Notes: a model not told the origin generated them from the sequence alone. A stretch of 64,000 bases of DNA from Thiomicrorhabdus lithotrophica (GCF_029201445.1 NZ_CP102381.1:248001-312000), one strand, 5' to 3'; positions 26,496 to 36,480 are shown, counted from the first letter of the stretch. Translations and numbers: made by a program.

Positions 26496-27452
26496 TTAGC
26501 TAAGTTGCTCTGCAAATAAGTCAGTGGCATCCACTAATGCTTTAGCTATTTCAGCTTCCATTGCTGAATGACCTGAGTTGTTACAGATAATCAGTTTAGA
26601 ATTAGGTAGAGCCTCATGTAGTTCAAACGCCTGATTAACCGGGCAAACCAAGTCATAACGACCATGAACGATGCTAACCGGTAAATCAGCTATTGCAGGC
26701 GTGTTGTTTAGGATTTGATTGGTTTCAATAAAGGCTTCATGCTGGAAATAGTGGCACTCTATTCTAGCCATGGCCAAAGCATGAAATGGTTCGCCAAAAT
26801 GATTAACTGTATCGGGATCTGTCTTCAAATTAGAGGTTCTACCTTCCCAAACTGACCAGGCCTCAGCAGCACGCATACGTGCTACTTCATTATCGCTGGT
26901 AAGTAATTCATGGTAAGCCGCAATCATATTACTACGTTTTTTAGGTTCTACTGGAGCAATAAAATCTGCCCAATATTCCGGGTAAAACTGATTAGCACCA
27001 TTTTGATAGAACCAATTTACATCTTGCTTACGGCATAAAAATATTCCGCGCAAAATAAGTCCAGTTGCTCTTTCTGGATAGGTTTGGGCATAGAGCAGTG
27101 AAAGTGTTGAACCCCAAGAACCACCAAAAAGTAGCCACTTATCCACTTCTAAATGACGGCGTATTTTTTCAATATCTTCGATCAGGTGAGCGGTAGTATT
27201 GTTAGTTAAACATGCGTGAGGTCTTGATTTACCACAGCCTCTTTGATCAAAAAGAATAATACGATAATCAGAAGGGTTAAAAAATTGTCTGTGAACAGGG
27301 CTGTAGCCGCCGCCTGGCCCGCCATGGATAAAAAGAACAGGAATGCCTAAAGGATTACCACACTCTTCGATGTGTAGAGTGTGCGTGCTATCTACTTGTA
27401 GGCTGTGTTGAACGTAAGGTTCAATAGGAGCATATAGGTATTGCTTGTGCAT
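26496..27452 (-). CDS. pip: Proline iminopeptidase (alpha/beta hydrolase)
   Basis: This peptidase releases N-terminal proline. The oxyanion motif HGGPGGG is at 43-49, the nucleophile Ser112 is in GGSWGS, and the acid and base lie in HGRYDLVCP and NNSGHSAM. The 318-residue length and the start MHKQYLYAPIEPY match the family. It is directly followed by dtd, with which it is probably co-transcribed. Confidence 0.94.
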   Translation of the reverse strand: MHKQYLYAPIEPYVQHSLQVDSTHTLHIEECGNPLGIPVLFIHGGPGGGYSPVHRQFFNPSDYRIILFDQRGCGKSRPHACLTNNTTAHLIEDIEKIRRHLEVDKWLLFGGSWGSTLSLLYAQTYPERATGLILRGIFLCRKQDVNWFYQNGANQFYPEYWADFIAPVEPKKRSNMIAAYHELLTSDNEVARMRAAEAWSVWEGRTSNLKTDPDTVNHFGEPFHALAMARIECHYFQHEAFIETNQILNNTPAIADLPVSIVHGRYDLVCPVNQAFELHEALPNSKLIICNNSGHSAMEAEIAKALVDATDLFAEQLS

Positions 27453-27683
27453 GAAAATGACTATGATCCGAGTGATTATTATTTATCAGTTTACTTGAAA
27501 ATTTCTTTTTTAAAAGAAAAAATGCTTCCCCCATTTCTTATAAAAGGCGATTGAAAGTTGATTTGAATAGGGCTCATTTTGAGAAATGGTAAATCATCAA
27601 ATCTATGTCTGATTAGCCAGGGATTAGATTAATGAAGGCACTGGCGATTACAGCCAGAGCACAAGAGAAAACTGTTTTTATGA

Positions 27684-30005
27684 CTAAGCTTTACTCTGTT
27701 TTGTAGATAAAAATTCGCCAAATACAGCTATCAATTTTGGGATGTTAACTGGTTTTGTTAAATATTCATTCATACCTGCTGAAATAAAACGTTCTCTATC
27801 TCCTGTCATCGCGTTTGCAGTTAAGGCAATAATGGGGAGGGGGCTTTCTTTGATTGGCTTCTCTTTTTCCCATAAACGAATTGTTTTTGTCGCTTCAATT
27901 CCATTTAAGTTTGGCATGTTTTCATCCATTAAAACAAGGTCATAACGCTTAGCTTTAACAGCTTCAATCGCCTCTAAGCCATCTTGTGCGATATCAAATG
28001 TTAACCCTTGTTTTTTAAGTATTGCACTCATCAATAGCTGATTAGTTTTATTGTCTTCAACTAAAAGAATATGACCGCTGAAATGAACGGTTTGATTTTC
28101 TTCGCTAGGAAGCTTGTCTGAAACTTCAACTGGCTCGGCTGGAATAGAGAAATAAAAACGGCTTCCTTTACCTAAGGTTGATTCAACTTTGAGTTCTCCG
28201 CCCAACATGTTTATAAGCTTGGAGCTGATGGCAAGTCCCAAGCCTGTGCCACCATATTTTCGGGTTGTAGACACTTCGGCTTGCGAGAACGCATCAAAAA
28301 TATTTTCTATCGCCTCTGGCGAAATGCCAATGCCTTGATCCTCTATACAACAATATAAAAGTCCATCCTGGTAATCTATTTTCAGCGTAATTGTTTTATG
28401 AGATTCAGTAAATTTAATCGCATTGGAGATTAGGTTAGAAAGTACCTGCTTAATTCTTAAAATATCACTCTTTAAGCCTTTCGGTAGGTTTTCAGATAAT
28501 TCAATTGTAAATGACAGTTTTTTTTCACTACAACGCGCTCTAAACAAATCAGCTGTGGTAGAAAATTCTTTATGCGGTTCAAACTCTACAGGGTCAGTAT
28601 CAAGCTTGCCGCTTTCTATTTTACTGAAGTCTAAAATGTCATTAATAATACCAAGTAAAGAGTGGCTAGAGTGATCTATAGTGTTTAGATATTTGGTACT
28701 TTCTTCATCATTATATTTGTCTTTTAGTAGTCCAATGAAACCTAATATGGCATTAAGTGGTGTACGAATCTCATGTGACATATTTGCTAAGAATGCACCT
28801 TTGGCATTTGTTGCTTCTAGCGCACGATTTTTTTGCTCTTGTAAGTCAGCATTGATTTTTTCATTCTCGGATATATCAAACATTGAAATAATATAACGAT
28901 GATATTTATCAGATTTAACGGCATTGATTTGGAATGTGGTTATTTTGTCTTTGTATAAAACTTTACATTTATGAATCTCTTCAGGGTTGTTGATTAAAAA
29001 ATCAATCCAGTTTTGATCTTCAAATCGGTATATCAGGCCTGGTTCTTTAATAAACAAATTGCATATACAGTCATAGTCTTGTGAAAATGCATGCAGGGTT
29101 GGATAACCAGAAAAGAATTTAAAAAAACCACCACTTGCATCAATAATGTTAAAACCGTCGTTAACAATAATAATATTTGTTTGAGAGTCTAAGATATCTT
29201 GTGTGTAATCTTGGTTTTTCTGGATTTGTTGTGTGGTATTTTTTATGTTTCTACTTAAAGTATAGAATGCCATTAGCCCAAGAATAAGAACACTCATGGT
29301 AAGCGATAGCTGTATATTTCTATAGTGTGTTTTCTTTTGAGCTACTTCAACTCGTGTTTGTTGAAAGTCGAGTTTATTTCTATAAAAGATATGGTTAGCA
29401 TCTTCTTTTAGACGGTGAAATAACGGTTGAAAAAATTTAACCTGAAGTTTGAGATCGGTTATCGCTTTAGATAATTCAGGAGATTGATCCTTTCTTAAAC
29501 CGTCGATGTGAATGAGTCGTTGGGTTAATTCGCCAATTTTTTGATTGATAATCTTAAATTTTGGCAGAATATCCGCGCGAGAAAAAGAAAAGTTATCTAA
29601 TTTTTTTGGTTGGTAATGCAGGATTTCAAACTGTTCTTCAGTATTAGGTAAGTTCAAATCAATACGGTGTTTATAAGTTCCACCTTTGTTTAAAATTTCA
29701 AGAGCATGTTCAATTTCTTCTTGTTGTTCAAGAATGTCTTCAATCAAAATCTTTCTTAAGTGCCTATTTGGAAAAGCAGCCATTTGAAAGAAGTCAGATT
29801 CTATCTTATATATTTCAAGTGTGATTTCCTGGCCAATTAAATTCTCAACCTCAGAATTACGGACTTGTAGATCTAGGTCAGATATAAAATTTGAAATACT
29901 TAAATTGAGTATCGCTTGAGAGCCAATTCCGATAATAAAAATAAGCAGTAATAGAAATAAGTTTCGAGGTGTTTGACTGAAAATTTTTTTGTTAGTTGTT
30001 TTCAT
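27684..30005 (-). CDS. Hybrid sensor histidine kinase with C-terminal receiver
   Basis: Two helices (about 13-33 and 235-253) enclose a periplasmic helical domain of about 200 residues. A PAS-like region follows (about 265-385), then HisKA with NMSHEIRTPLNAI (His near 410) and an ATPase domain with GGTGLGLAIS. The receiver has its acceptor Asp in LVLMDENMP near residue 693. There is no Hpt domain in the 773 residues. It starts two bases after a substrate-binding lipoprotein gene, which suggests that the lipoprotein provides the signal input. A one-mismatch palindrome lies at 29032-29043. Confidence 0.92.
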   Translation of the reverse strand: MKTTNKKIFSQTPRNLFLLLLIFIIGIGSQAILNLSISNFISDLDLQVRNSEVENLIGQEITLEIYKIESDFFQMAAFPNRHLRKILIEDILEQQEEIEHALEILNKGGTYKHRIDLNLPNTEEQFEILHYQPKKLDNFSFSRADILPKFKIINQKIGELTQRLIHIDGLRKDQSPELSKAITDLKLQVKFFQPLFHRLKEDANHIFYRNKLDFQQTRVEVAQKKTHYRNIQLSLTMSVLILGLMAFYTLSRNIKNTTQQIQKNQDYTQDILDSQTNIIIVNDGFNIIDASGGFFKFFSGYPTLHAFSQDYDCICNLFIKEPGLIYRFEDQNWIDFLINNPEEIHKCKVLYKDKITTFQINAVKSDKYHRYIISMFDISENEKINADLQEQKNRALEATNAKGAFLANMSHEIRTPLNAILGFIGLLKDKYNDEESTKYLNTIDHSSHSLLGIINDILDFSKIESGKLDTDPVEFEPHKEFSTTADLFRARCSEKKLSFTIELSENLPKGLKSDILRIKQVLSNLISNAIKFTESHKTITLKIDYQDGLLYCCIEDQGIGISPEAIENIFDAFSQAEVSTTRKYGGTGLGLAISSKLINMLGGELKVESTLGKGSRFYFSIPAEPVEVSDKLPSEENQTVHFSGHILLVEDNKTNQLLMSAILKKQGLTFDIAQDGLEAIEAVKAKRYDLVLMDENMPNLNGIEATKTIRLWEKEKPIKESPLPIIALTANAMTGDRERFISAGMNEYLTKPVNIPKLIAVFGEFLSTKQSKA
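29032..29043. repeat. Iterated palindrome, one-mismatch copy (ATCAGGCCTGGT)
   Basis: Eleven of twelve bases match, within the PAS-like region of the hybrid kinase, read as Pro-Gly-Leu-Ile. Confidence 0.5.
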
Positions 30006-30007
30006 TT

Positions 30008-30844
30008 CTATTTAATCCTCTTTGAAAGAGGTTTTATATTAGATATGGCTGTTGCTAGTTCTTGTTCAGTTAAAAAGCCATAATCGGCAAAGGTTTCTAA
30101 GCCATGTTTGCTGCTGGCATAATTCATAAACTCAATCGCTAAATTAGGATTTTTAGAAAAGGAGAGTAGGTTAATCTCAAGTCTTTTAGAGGGAGCAATC
30201 TCTTTTGGTAAAAGAATGGCGTCCATTACATCTTCTGTTTCGGGCCATTTGGTTGTGGCATACCAATTTAAAGCGATATCTGCGTGTTTTAGTTCAATAG
30301 CACGAAAAATACGATGTGAATCCGTTGTAAAGTAAGTTGCGTTGTCGTAGACAGCCTCTGTTAAACCTGCTTTATCTAAAACGGCTTTGGCATTTCTTCC
30401 TATAGCGCTCGATTCAGGAGCAGCTAGCACGACTGAATATTTGGGATCGGTAAGTTGAGCTATATCATTGGTTAGATTTTTTGGGTTGTCTTTTGCTACA
30501 ACGATAGCAATACGATTGAACCCTACAAAAACATTCTCAAGTAAGAGTTTTTCGCCTGCATTTTGGCTTTTAATGCGATAAGAGTCCGAGCCCGGAAAAA
30601 ATAAATCACCTTTTTGTTCGGTTTTAATCGCTTCATAAAGATAACCAGATGCCCCTTGTTTGATTGCAATTTTGATATCATGCTTATCTTCAAATTCTCG
30701 TACCAAAACACTGAGTGGCCGTATCATTGTTATACCACTGTAAATGGTTAAATCAGTCTCTGTTGTAGAGTTTTCAGGTTCTGAAGAACTACAGCCTGTT
30801 ACAAATAGAATGGATAAGTAAACAAGAATAAGAGCCTTACGCAT
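30008..30844 (-). CDS. ModA-like substrate-binding lipoprotein, probable kinase partner
   Basis: Residues 1-18 form a lipoprotein signal with lipobox VTGC (Cys18). The mature part resembles type-2 periplasmic binding proteins of the molybdate/ModA group: YSGITMIRPLSVLVREFE, GDLFFPGSDS and YATTKWPE are recognisable blocks. No permease or ATPase gene is adjacent, and the hybrid histidine kinase gene begins two bases downstream. This suggests a sensory rather than a transport role. The ligand cannot be read from sequence. It lies downstream of typA, separated by a terminator. Confidence 0.85.
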   Translation of the reverse strand: MRKALILVYLSILFVTGCSSSEPENSTTETDLTIYSGITMIRPLSVLVREFEDKHDIKIAIKQGASGYLYEAIKTEQKGDLFFPGSDSYRIKSQNAGEKLLLENVFVGFNRIAIVVAKDNPKNLTNDIAQLTDPKYSVVLAAPESSAIGRNAKAVLDKAGLTEAVYDNATYFTTDSHRIFRAIELKHADIALNWYATTKWPETEDVMDAILLPKEIAPSKRLEINLLSFSKNPNLAIEFMNYASSKHGLETFADYGFLTEQELATAISNIKPLSKRIK

Positions 30845-30965
30845 CAGATGAGAAGCCTTGGTAAATTATCGTAAATTTTAATTTTATCATTGTATTTATA
30901 CTTAGAGGTTGTTTCGTTAAGGTTTAAACAGACTAATTTTGAAAATAAGCCAAAACTTAGGCATA

Positions 30966-30991
30966 AAAAAACCGGCATAAGCCGGTTTTTT
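30966..30991 (-). terminator. Intrinsic terminator downstream of typA
   Basis: An 11-bp perfect stem AAAAAACCGGC/GCCGGTTTTTT closes over ATAA, 31 bp past the typA stop on the minus strand. Both arms end in runs suitable for termination on either strand. Confidence 0.9.
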
Positions 30992-31021
30992 ATCGCTTTA
31001 AAACGAGTGAATAAACTCCAC

Positions 31022-32842
31022 TTATTTTTTAGAACGTGAGGCCTGCTTACGTTCGTTTTCTGTAAGTAATTTCTTACGGATACGAACACTTTCAGGTGTT
31101 ACTTCAACTAGCTCATCGTCATCGATGAATTCTAACGCTTGCTCAAGAGAGAATCGAATAGGTGGTGTTAAGGTTAATGCTTCATCCGTACCAGATGCAC
31201 GCATGTTTGTTAGCTGCTTACCTTTAAGCGGGTTAACGGTTAAGTCATTTGCACGGCTATGAAGACCGATAATCATTCCTTCATAAACTTCTTCACCGTG
31301 ACCAATATATAAACGACCACGCTCTTGAAGGTTAAATAAACCAAACGCTAATGATTTACCTTGGCCAATAGAGATAAGTACACCGTTGTTACGCTCACCT
31401 AAAGTACCTGCAAACTTAGGACCGTAGTGAGAGAAGCTTGAGAAGATAAGTCCGTTACCTTGAGTCGCGGTCATGAACTCAGTACGGAAGCCAATTAATC
31501 CACGCGAAGGGATTACAAAATCGATACGTACTCGACCATGCCCATCAGGAATCATGTCTTGCATTTCAGCTTTACGCTCACCTAGTTTTTCCATGATGGC
31601 GCCCTGAGAATCTTCAGGAACATCAACCGTTAGGTTTTCATATGGCTCTTGCATTTCACCATCAACTTCTTTGAAGATAACTTCTGGACGAGAAATCCCC
31701 ATCTCAAAACCTTCACGACGCATTGTTTCGATTAATACAGAAAGATGAAGTTCACCACGACCAGAAACGCGGAACTTGTTTGCATCATCTGTATCTTCAA
31801 CGCGTAAAGCAACGTTAGTTAATAGCTCTTTATCTAAACGCTCTCGGATTTGACGTGAAGTTAATAACTTACCTTCTTTACCAACAAACGGAGAGTTGTT
31901 AACTTGGAACGTCATGCTTACAGTAGGCTCATCGATTGTTAGAGCAGGTAAAGCTTCTGGGTGGTTAGGATCACAGATTGTTTCAGAGATCTTTAATGGA
32001 TCGAAACCAGCAAATGCAATGATGTCACCCGCGTGCGCTTCTTCAACGTTAATACGTTCAAGACCGTGGTAACCGAATATTTCACCCATCTTACCGTTAC
32101 GAATGTTTCCTTCATTATCAACGATACGAACCGGCATACCTACCTGACAAGAACCACGCTTAATACGTCCTGTTCCGATTACACCTTTATAAGTGTCATA
32201 ATCAAGAGAGATACACTGAATCTGGAAAGGTCCACCTAAATCTACATCTGGCGGAGAAACTTTATCTACGATAGTTTGGAATACAGGTTGCATGTCACCT
32301 TCACGAACCGTTTCTTCAAAACCAGAGAAACCATTTAAACCAGATGCATAGATTACTTCAAAATCCATCTGCTCATCAGTCGCACCTAAACGATCGAAAA
32401 GATCGAAAGTTTGGTCAAGTACCCAGTCAGGACGCGCACCAGGACGGTCGATTTTGTTAATAACAACAATCGGTTTTAAACCTTGAGCAAGTGCTTTTTC
32501 TGTTACAAAGCGTGTTTGTGGCATTGGGCCTTCAACTGAGTCAACCAATAGTAAAACTGAGTCAACCATGGAAAGGATACGCTCTACTTCACCACCAAAA
32601 TCGGCGTGACCTGGAGTATCAACGATGTTGATGCGGTAGTCATTCCACTTAACAGCCGTGTTTTTAGATAGGATTGTGATTCCACGCTCTTTTTCAAGAT
32701 CGTTAGAATCCATCATGCGCTCACCCATATCTTTACGTTCATCCAACGTACCAGATTGTTTTAATAGTTGGTCTACCAGGGTTGTTTTACCGTGGTCAAC
32801 GTGGGCAATAATTGCGATATTGCGAATATGTTGAGTTGTCAT
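31022..32842 (-). CDS. typA: Ribosome-associated GTPase TypA/BipA
   Basis: TypA is a translational GTPase that acts on the ribosome in stress and cold adaptation. The G1 motif [11 protein letters not shown]3 [12 protein letters not shown] and G4 NKIDRPGA are intact, followed by EF-G-like domains and the BipA-specific C-terminal domain. An upstream TTG in frame adds one residue; I choose the ATG at 32840-32842, giving 606 residues. It is a single-gene unit with its own terminator. Confidence 0.97.
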   Translation of the reverse strand: MTTQHIRNIAIIAHVDHGKTTLVDQLLKQSGTLDERKDMGERMMDSNDLEKERGITILSKNTAVKWNDYRINIVDTPGHADFGGEVERILSMVDSVLLLVDSVEGPMPQTRFVTEKALAQGLKPIVVINKIDRPGARPDWVLDQTFDLFDRLGATDEQMDFEVIYASGLNGFSGFEETVREGDMQPVFQTIVDKVSPPDVDLGGPFQIQCISLDYDTYKGVIGTGRIKRGSCQVGMPVRIVDNEGNIRNGKMGEIFGYHGLERINVEEAHAGDIIAFAGFDPLKISETICDPNHPEALPALTIDEPTVSMTFQVNNSPFVGKEGKLLTSRQIRERLDKELLTNVALRVEDTDDANKFRVSGRGELHLSVLIETMRREGFEMGISRPEVIFKEVDGEMQEPYENLTVDVPEDSQGAIMEKLGERKAEMQDMIPDGHGRVRIDFVIPSRGLIGFRTEFMTATQGNGLIFSSFSHYGPKFAGTLGERNNGVLISIGQGKSLAFGLFNLQERGRLYIGHGEEVYEGMIIGLHSRANDLTVNPLKGKQLTNMRASGTDEALTLTPPIRFSLEQALEFIDDDELVEVTPESVRIRKKLLTENERKQASRSKK

Positions 32843-33061
32843 CAAGTGGCTCTCTATTTTACGAGTGGTTTCTTAGACTTAGTTAATCCAGATAAGTTTT
32901 TAGAGGATTCAGTAGGCGTTAAGAATTTTAAAAAGAAGGTATTATAATGAAATTAAACGGAATTTATAGGAAATTGATGATTTTTATCACTTAATTTTGC
33001 ATTAAGTTTGTCCAAAAGGGCGTAGAGAGAGACTGAGAATAAAAATAATAAACATTAATTA

Positions 33062-33083
33062 GGGCTTAAACAATTGTAAGCCC
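33062..33083 (-). terminator. Weak hairpin after the YeeE-type genes
   Basis: A seven-bp stem GGGCTTA/TAAGCCC with an eight-base loop begins nine bases after the minus-strand YeeE gene. The T-run on that strand is poor, so termination is only possible. Confidence 0.35.
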
Positions 33084-33091
33084 AAAGCTGT

Positions 33092-33610
33092 TTAATCTTT
33101 AAAGGCATCAGCATAACTACCATTATTTGCAATAAAACTTTGTAAAACGCCATAGGCCATTGTGCCCAACAGTAAGCCTGTTAATGTAAATATAGCGCTG
33201 ATTTTACCTTCACCTAGCATGGCTGGTACGGTTCCAGGGCACGACGCTGTCATAGCCCAGCCAATCCCAAATAAAAATGCACCTGCAATTAAACCTTGCT
33301 GATAAGGTTTTTTAACAAAATCGACTTCCATACCAGTTGTTACCGCTTGAACGTGATATTTTTTCATTAAAAATACACCAATCATGGCAATAACAACCGC
33401 AGTACCTATCACTTTCATTAACTGCATATCAATGAATAAGAACATTTCAGCGTGGTAGTCAAAAGTAGTTGCGCCTGCTCGGCTCATTAAGAAACCAAAC
33501 GTAGCACCCATGATTAAGCCAAGAATGTTTGATCTGTAAGCATATATAAAAGAGATAGTTGTCAGTTTTACGCTTTCAAATAGAGGTTTGTTATGTGATT
33601 CTTTTTTCAT
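33092..33610 (-). CDS. YeeE/YedE-family (sulfur-type) membrane protein, half B
   Basis: The 172-residue protein has about four to five helices and the family signature FGIGWAMTASCPGTVPAMLGEG with a conserved cysteine. YeeE/YedE (TsuA) proteins import thiosulfate or related sulfur compounds through cysteine-lined channels. Here the channel is split into two adjacent short genes, this one and the one 43 bp upstream. The context fits sulfur metabolism; the substrate is inferred. Confidence 0.88.
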   Translation of the reverse strand: MKKESHNKPLFESVKLTTISFIYAYRSNILGLIMGATFGFLMSRAGATTFDYHAEMFLFIDMQLMKVIGTAVVIAMIGVFLMKKYHVQAVTTGMEVDFVKKPYQQGLIAGAFLFGIGWAMTASCPGTVPAMLGEGKISAIFTLTGLLLGTMAYGVLQSFIANNGSYADAFKD

Positions 33611-33653
33611 TTGTTCTTCTTTCTAAAGTGAAACTAATAGTGAAATAATGCGG

Positions 33654-34142
33654 CTACAAATCAAACAAAAGATGGGTAGTTATAAATGCACTCATAAAAA
33701 ACACGGCACCTGCCAATAGGCTAGGAGGGTTCATCATTGCACCACCGACTAAAGCATGTCCTGTAGTACAAGCTCCTGCTAAACGTGCACCAAAGCCCAA
33801 TAACATTCCACCAAAAATCAACCAAATAGCTTTAGCGGCTGAAGATTGCGGTAGTATTTCGTCATACATGCCCATATCAAAACTCCAATGCCAAGGCTCT
33901 GGTGAGCCAAGTGCGCTTAAAAGACCACCAAGAGGGATACCAATTAAAAACCACAGTTTACTATTATTGCGCTGACTGTATTCCCCTGTATGGTAATAAC
34001 TCATTTTTTTACATAAATAGCCACAAACATTACCATAGCCTGTTGAGCAACCTGCTGGTTTACCAATTAACCAAAAATGTAAAATTACAAATAAACCAAT
34101 CGCTAATCCAGCTAACCAGCCACTCCAAACTGTAATTTCCAT
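33654..34142 (-). CDS. YeeE/YedE-family (sulfur-type) membrane protein, half A
   Basis: The reading frame opens with TTG at 34166, but ATG at 34140-34142 is preceded by AGGG at good spacing, so 162 residues are chosen. The C-terminal signature FGARLAGACTTGHALVGGAM with its cysteine is the partner motif of the SCPGT signature in the next gene. Together they resemble the two halves of a full-length YeeE transporter. A further CSTGYGNVCGYLC cluster near the N-terminus adds cysteines that could bind thiols or metal. Confidence 0.87.
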   Translation of the reverse strand: MEITVWSGWLAGLAIGLFVILHFWLIGKPAGCSTGYGNVCGYLCKKMSYYHTGEYSQRNNSKLWFLIGIPLGGLLSALGSPEPWHWSFDMGMYDEILPQSSAAKAIWLIFGGMLLGFGARLAGACTTGHALVGGAMMNPPSLLAGAVFFMSAFITTHLLFDL

Positions 34143-34404
34143 AAAATAAGCCCTAAATAAATTCAATAATACGGCGTATTGTTATGTTTTTTATTTCTAT
34201 AGTCAAAACAGGGTTTTTATTAGGTGGATAAGTAAGTCTTATTTAGGGAAAGGGTGATATTTAATAGGGATAAGCTAATTTTGTGATAACAGTTTGATAA
34301 TGATGAAGTATTTTTTAATCCACCCAAAAAGGTGATGCTTAATATGCAATGTTTCGAATGATTAAAATTCAGATTTGAAAATAAAACACCTTTATAGTCA
34401 ACGT

Positions 34405-35301
34405 TTAGCTAATTCCATGCCTTTTTGGTCTTTTAGTGAGGAGGATGATTCCTACTGCGATAAATCCAATCGTGAGTCCTGCTATAAGGTCGCTTAGTAA
34501 GCCAGGCATGAATGCTAATAAATCATGCACTATTTCAATATTATGAACAAACATTCCTCCACCCACGAGTAACATTGCTATTGTTCCAACTATCGTAAGC
34601 AAACGGATTAATTTTGGTAAGGCAGCAATTAGAAGAGTTCCGGTTAGATACATTGTTTTAGAAAAGGAGGTATTTGAATCTTGAGACTTCTTTTGTAAAT
34701 CAAAACCTACATCATCCATTCGAACCATTAATGCGACTAGGCCATAAACAGCGACAGTAGCAATTAGAGCTATTAGGCTTACCACTAATATTTGCGTTAA
34801 AAACGGTTGTTGAATAACAGATTCTAATGCGATAACTATGATTTCCACCGAAAGAATAAAGTCAGTACGTATTGCATCTTTAATTTTTTTAGCTTCATGC
34901 GCTACTAAGGTTTCAGAGTTGCTTACTTCAGCTGCGACAGGCTTACGTTTTACTTTTTTATGCTTAATGTTATGAAACCATTCCAAAACCTTTTCTGCGC
35001 CTTCATAGCTTAGATAAACTCCTCCAAGCAATAAAATGGGAATAATTAACCACGCAGCATAAGCGCTTAAAACAAATGCTAGAGGTAAGATAATAATTTT
35101 ATTTAGAAAAGAACCTTTAGTAATCGCCCAGATGACAGGTAGTTCGCGTGATGCATGGAAGCCAGTCGCTTTTTCAGCATTAACCGCTAAATCGTCGCCT
35201 AGTAGCCCGGCTGTTTTTTTTGCAGCTATCTTGCTCATAGCAGCGGTATCATCCATTAATAGGGCGATGTCATCTAAAATTACTAATAGTCCACTGGCCA
35301 C
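34405..35301 (-). CDS. DUF808 family membrane protein (YedI-like)
   Basis: The start is GTG, supported by AGGAG seven bases upstream. The N-terminus ASGLLVILDDIALLMDDTAAMSK is diagnostic for DUF808. Several helices follow, including FVLSAYAAWLIIPILLLGGVYLSYEGAEKV, and a C-terminal membrane bundle; total length is 298 residues. Its function is unknown. It lies five to ten bases after the CPXCG gene, suggesting co-transcription. Confidence 0.9.
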   Translation of the reverse strand: MASGLLVILDDIALLMDDTAAMSKIAAKKTAGLLGDDLAVNAEKATGFHASRELPVIWAITKGSFLNKIIILPLAFVLSAYAAWLIIPILLLGGVYLSYEGAEKVLEWFHNIKHKKVKRKPVAAEVSNSETLVAHEAKKIKDAIRTDFILSVEIIVIALESVIQQPFLTQILVVSLIALIATVAVYGLVALMVRMDDVGFDLQKKSQDSNTSFSKTMYLTGTLLIAALPKLIRLLTIVGTIAMLLVGGGMFVHNIEIVHDLLAFMPGLLSDLIAGLTIGFIAVGIILLTKRPKRHGIS

Positions 35302-35310
35302 TCATTTCTC

Positions 35311-35505
35311 CTAATAAATATCGTCATCTTCACTGAGCGCTTGAATATTCATGCCTCCTGTATTATCTATATCGACCACTAAGTGAATAGGACGACAACA
35401 AACAAAACAATCTTCTATATACTCTTGATGCGGTTCGCTGGGATCAATAACCAGCTCAAAAGTTTCCCAGCAATAGGGGCATTGTATTTTTTCTGTATCT
35501 AGCAT
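35311..35505 (-). CDS. CPXCG-motif cysteine-rich small protein
   Basis: The 64-residue protein has two CxxC pairs, CPYC and CFVC followed by CRPI, that probably bind zinc or another metal. The spacing and the VDPSEPHQEYIEDC-like block match the CPXCG small protein family, of unknown role. It precedes the DUF808 gene. Confidence 0.88.
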   Translation of the reverse strand: MLDTEKIQCPYCWETFELVIDPSEPHQEYIEDCFVCCRPIHLVVDIDNTGGMNIQALSEDDDIY

Positions 35506-35656
35506 AGTTTTAGCTTAAAAGATTTAGATGGTTTTATTTTATATAAATGCCAGGCATTACGAATGAATTGTTTCGAAGTGTTTCGTTTTTCACTAAAGAT
35601 ATAGAAAAATAGTCGATACCTTATTTAGATAGGTTTAATGTCGAGGGTAGGTAACT

Positions 35657-35872
35657 ATGGATATTTCAGGCGTTTCAGCAAATGGTGCGGTAAGTGCCGC
35701 ATTAGCACAACAGCAAGTCTACTCTCAAGGGCAGGCAAGTGTCAGTATGTTTAAAAAAGCCTTAGACACACAATCACAAAATGCAATGGCCTTAATCGAG
35801 TCCCTCCCACAGCTACCTAGCACTCAAGGATTACCAGCCAATTTAGGTAATAATATTAATACTACTGCTTAA
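35657..35872 (+). CDS. YjfB-like putative motility protein
   Basis: A 71-residue soluble protein, MDISGVSANGAVSAALAQQQ at the start, matching the small YjfB family that is often called a putative motility protein. The middle QGQASVSMFKKALDTQSQNA is the conserved helix. It is alone, in divergent orientation to the CPXCG gene, with no flagellar genes nearby. Confidence 0.75.
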   Translation: MDISGVSANGAVSAALAQQQVYSQGQASVSMFKKALDTQSQNAMALIESLPQLPSTQGLPANLGNNINTTA

Positions 35873-35896
35873 ATGTTGATGGAGCTTTAGTGTTCT

Positions 35897-35908
35897 ACCA
35901 GGCCTGGT
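35897..35908. repeat. Iterated palindrome ACCAGGCCTGGT, exact intergenic copy
   Basis: Exact copy 25 bp after the YjfB-like stop codon. Confidence 0.85.
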
Positions 35909-35931
35909 TAATTGGATAGCTTTCTGTTTTG

Positions 35932-36480
35932 TTGAGAAGCCTTTTTTAAATTTATAAACCTTTTAATTTTATCTATCAGGCTTCCCTTTCCTTTCTTTGC
36001 TTGCCCAAACGCAGAACTCGCTTCGCTCTAACAGCGGGAATTTTTAACCGCACCTTCACTAAGTAAAAGGACGATTTTTTATAGAGGGAAGGTTTTTTCT
36101 ATGTTAATTCCTATTTCTTTTTCAGCATAATCTTGTGCTGTAGCTTTTTACCAGGCTTAGTTTGCACTGTGGTCATCATTATTTATATTGTGAGTGTAGG
36201 GTAAATTCAGCTATTATTCTGATGAGCTAGGCACAAACGCCAAAACTCCCCTTGTAATAAATTGTGCAGAGTTCTTAATGAAATGAACGGTTAAAAAACG
36301 CTGCTGTTAGAGCGTAGCTTGCGGAGCGAGTTCAGCGTTTTCAGTGAATGAGTTTTAGAACTTGCCAATTTATGGAGTGGGGTTCATTTTTTTGGTTACT
36401 CTTTTGTTGAACGACAAAAAAGTAACGGGAAGCCTTGAGTTAAAAATTTAAAGGTGTATAGGTATTAAAAAGGCTTCTCA
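35932..36480. repeat. Pair of inverted, unequal copies of a dispersed intergenic repeat
   Basis: The left arm begins TGAGAAGCC at 35932, continues through AGGCTTCCC (about 35978) and AACTCGCTTCGCTCTAACAG (36015-36034) and ends TTTTTAACCG (36050). The right arm, read in reverse complement from 36480, follows the same order: TGAGAAGCC, AAGGCTTCCC, GAACTCGCT with GCTCTAACAG, TTTTTTAACCG (36289). The right arm carries about 75 extra bases, including a hairpin formed by GGTTACT and AAGTAAC (36393-36425). The central 230 bp are not repeated. No transposase is present. I believe similar repeats are common between genes in gammaproteobacteria, but cannot verify it here. Confidence 0.65.

Noticed and set aside
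26495-26530. Overlap of dtd with pip by 35 bp
   Set aside because: The upstream part of the dtd frame is not conserved; family start MI-LIQRV corresponds to the ATG at 26494.
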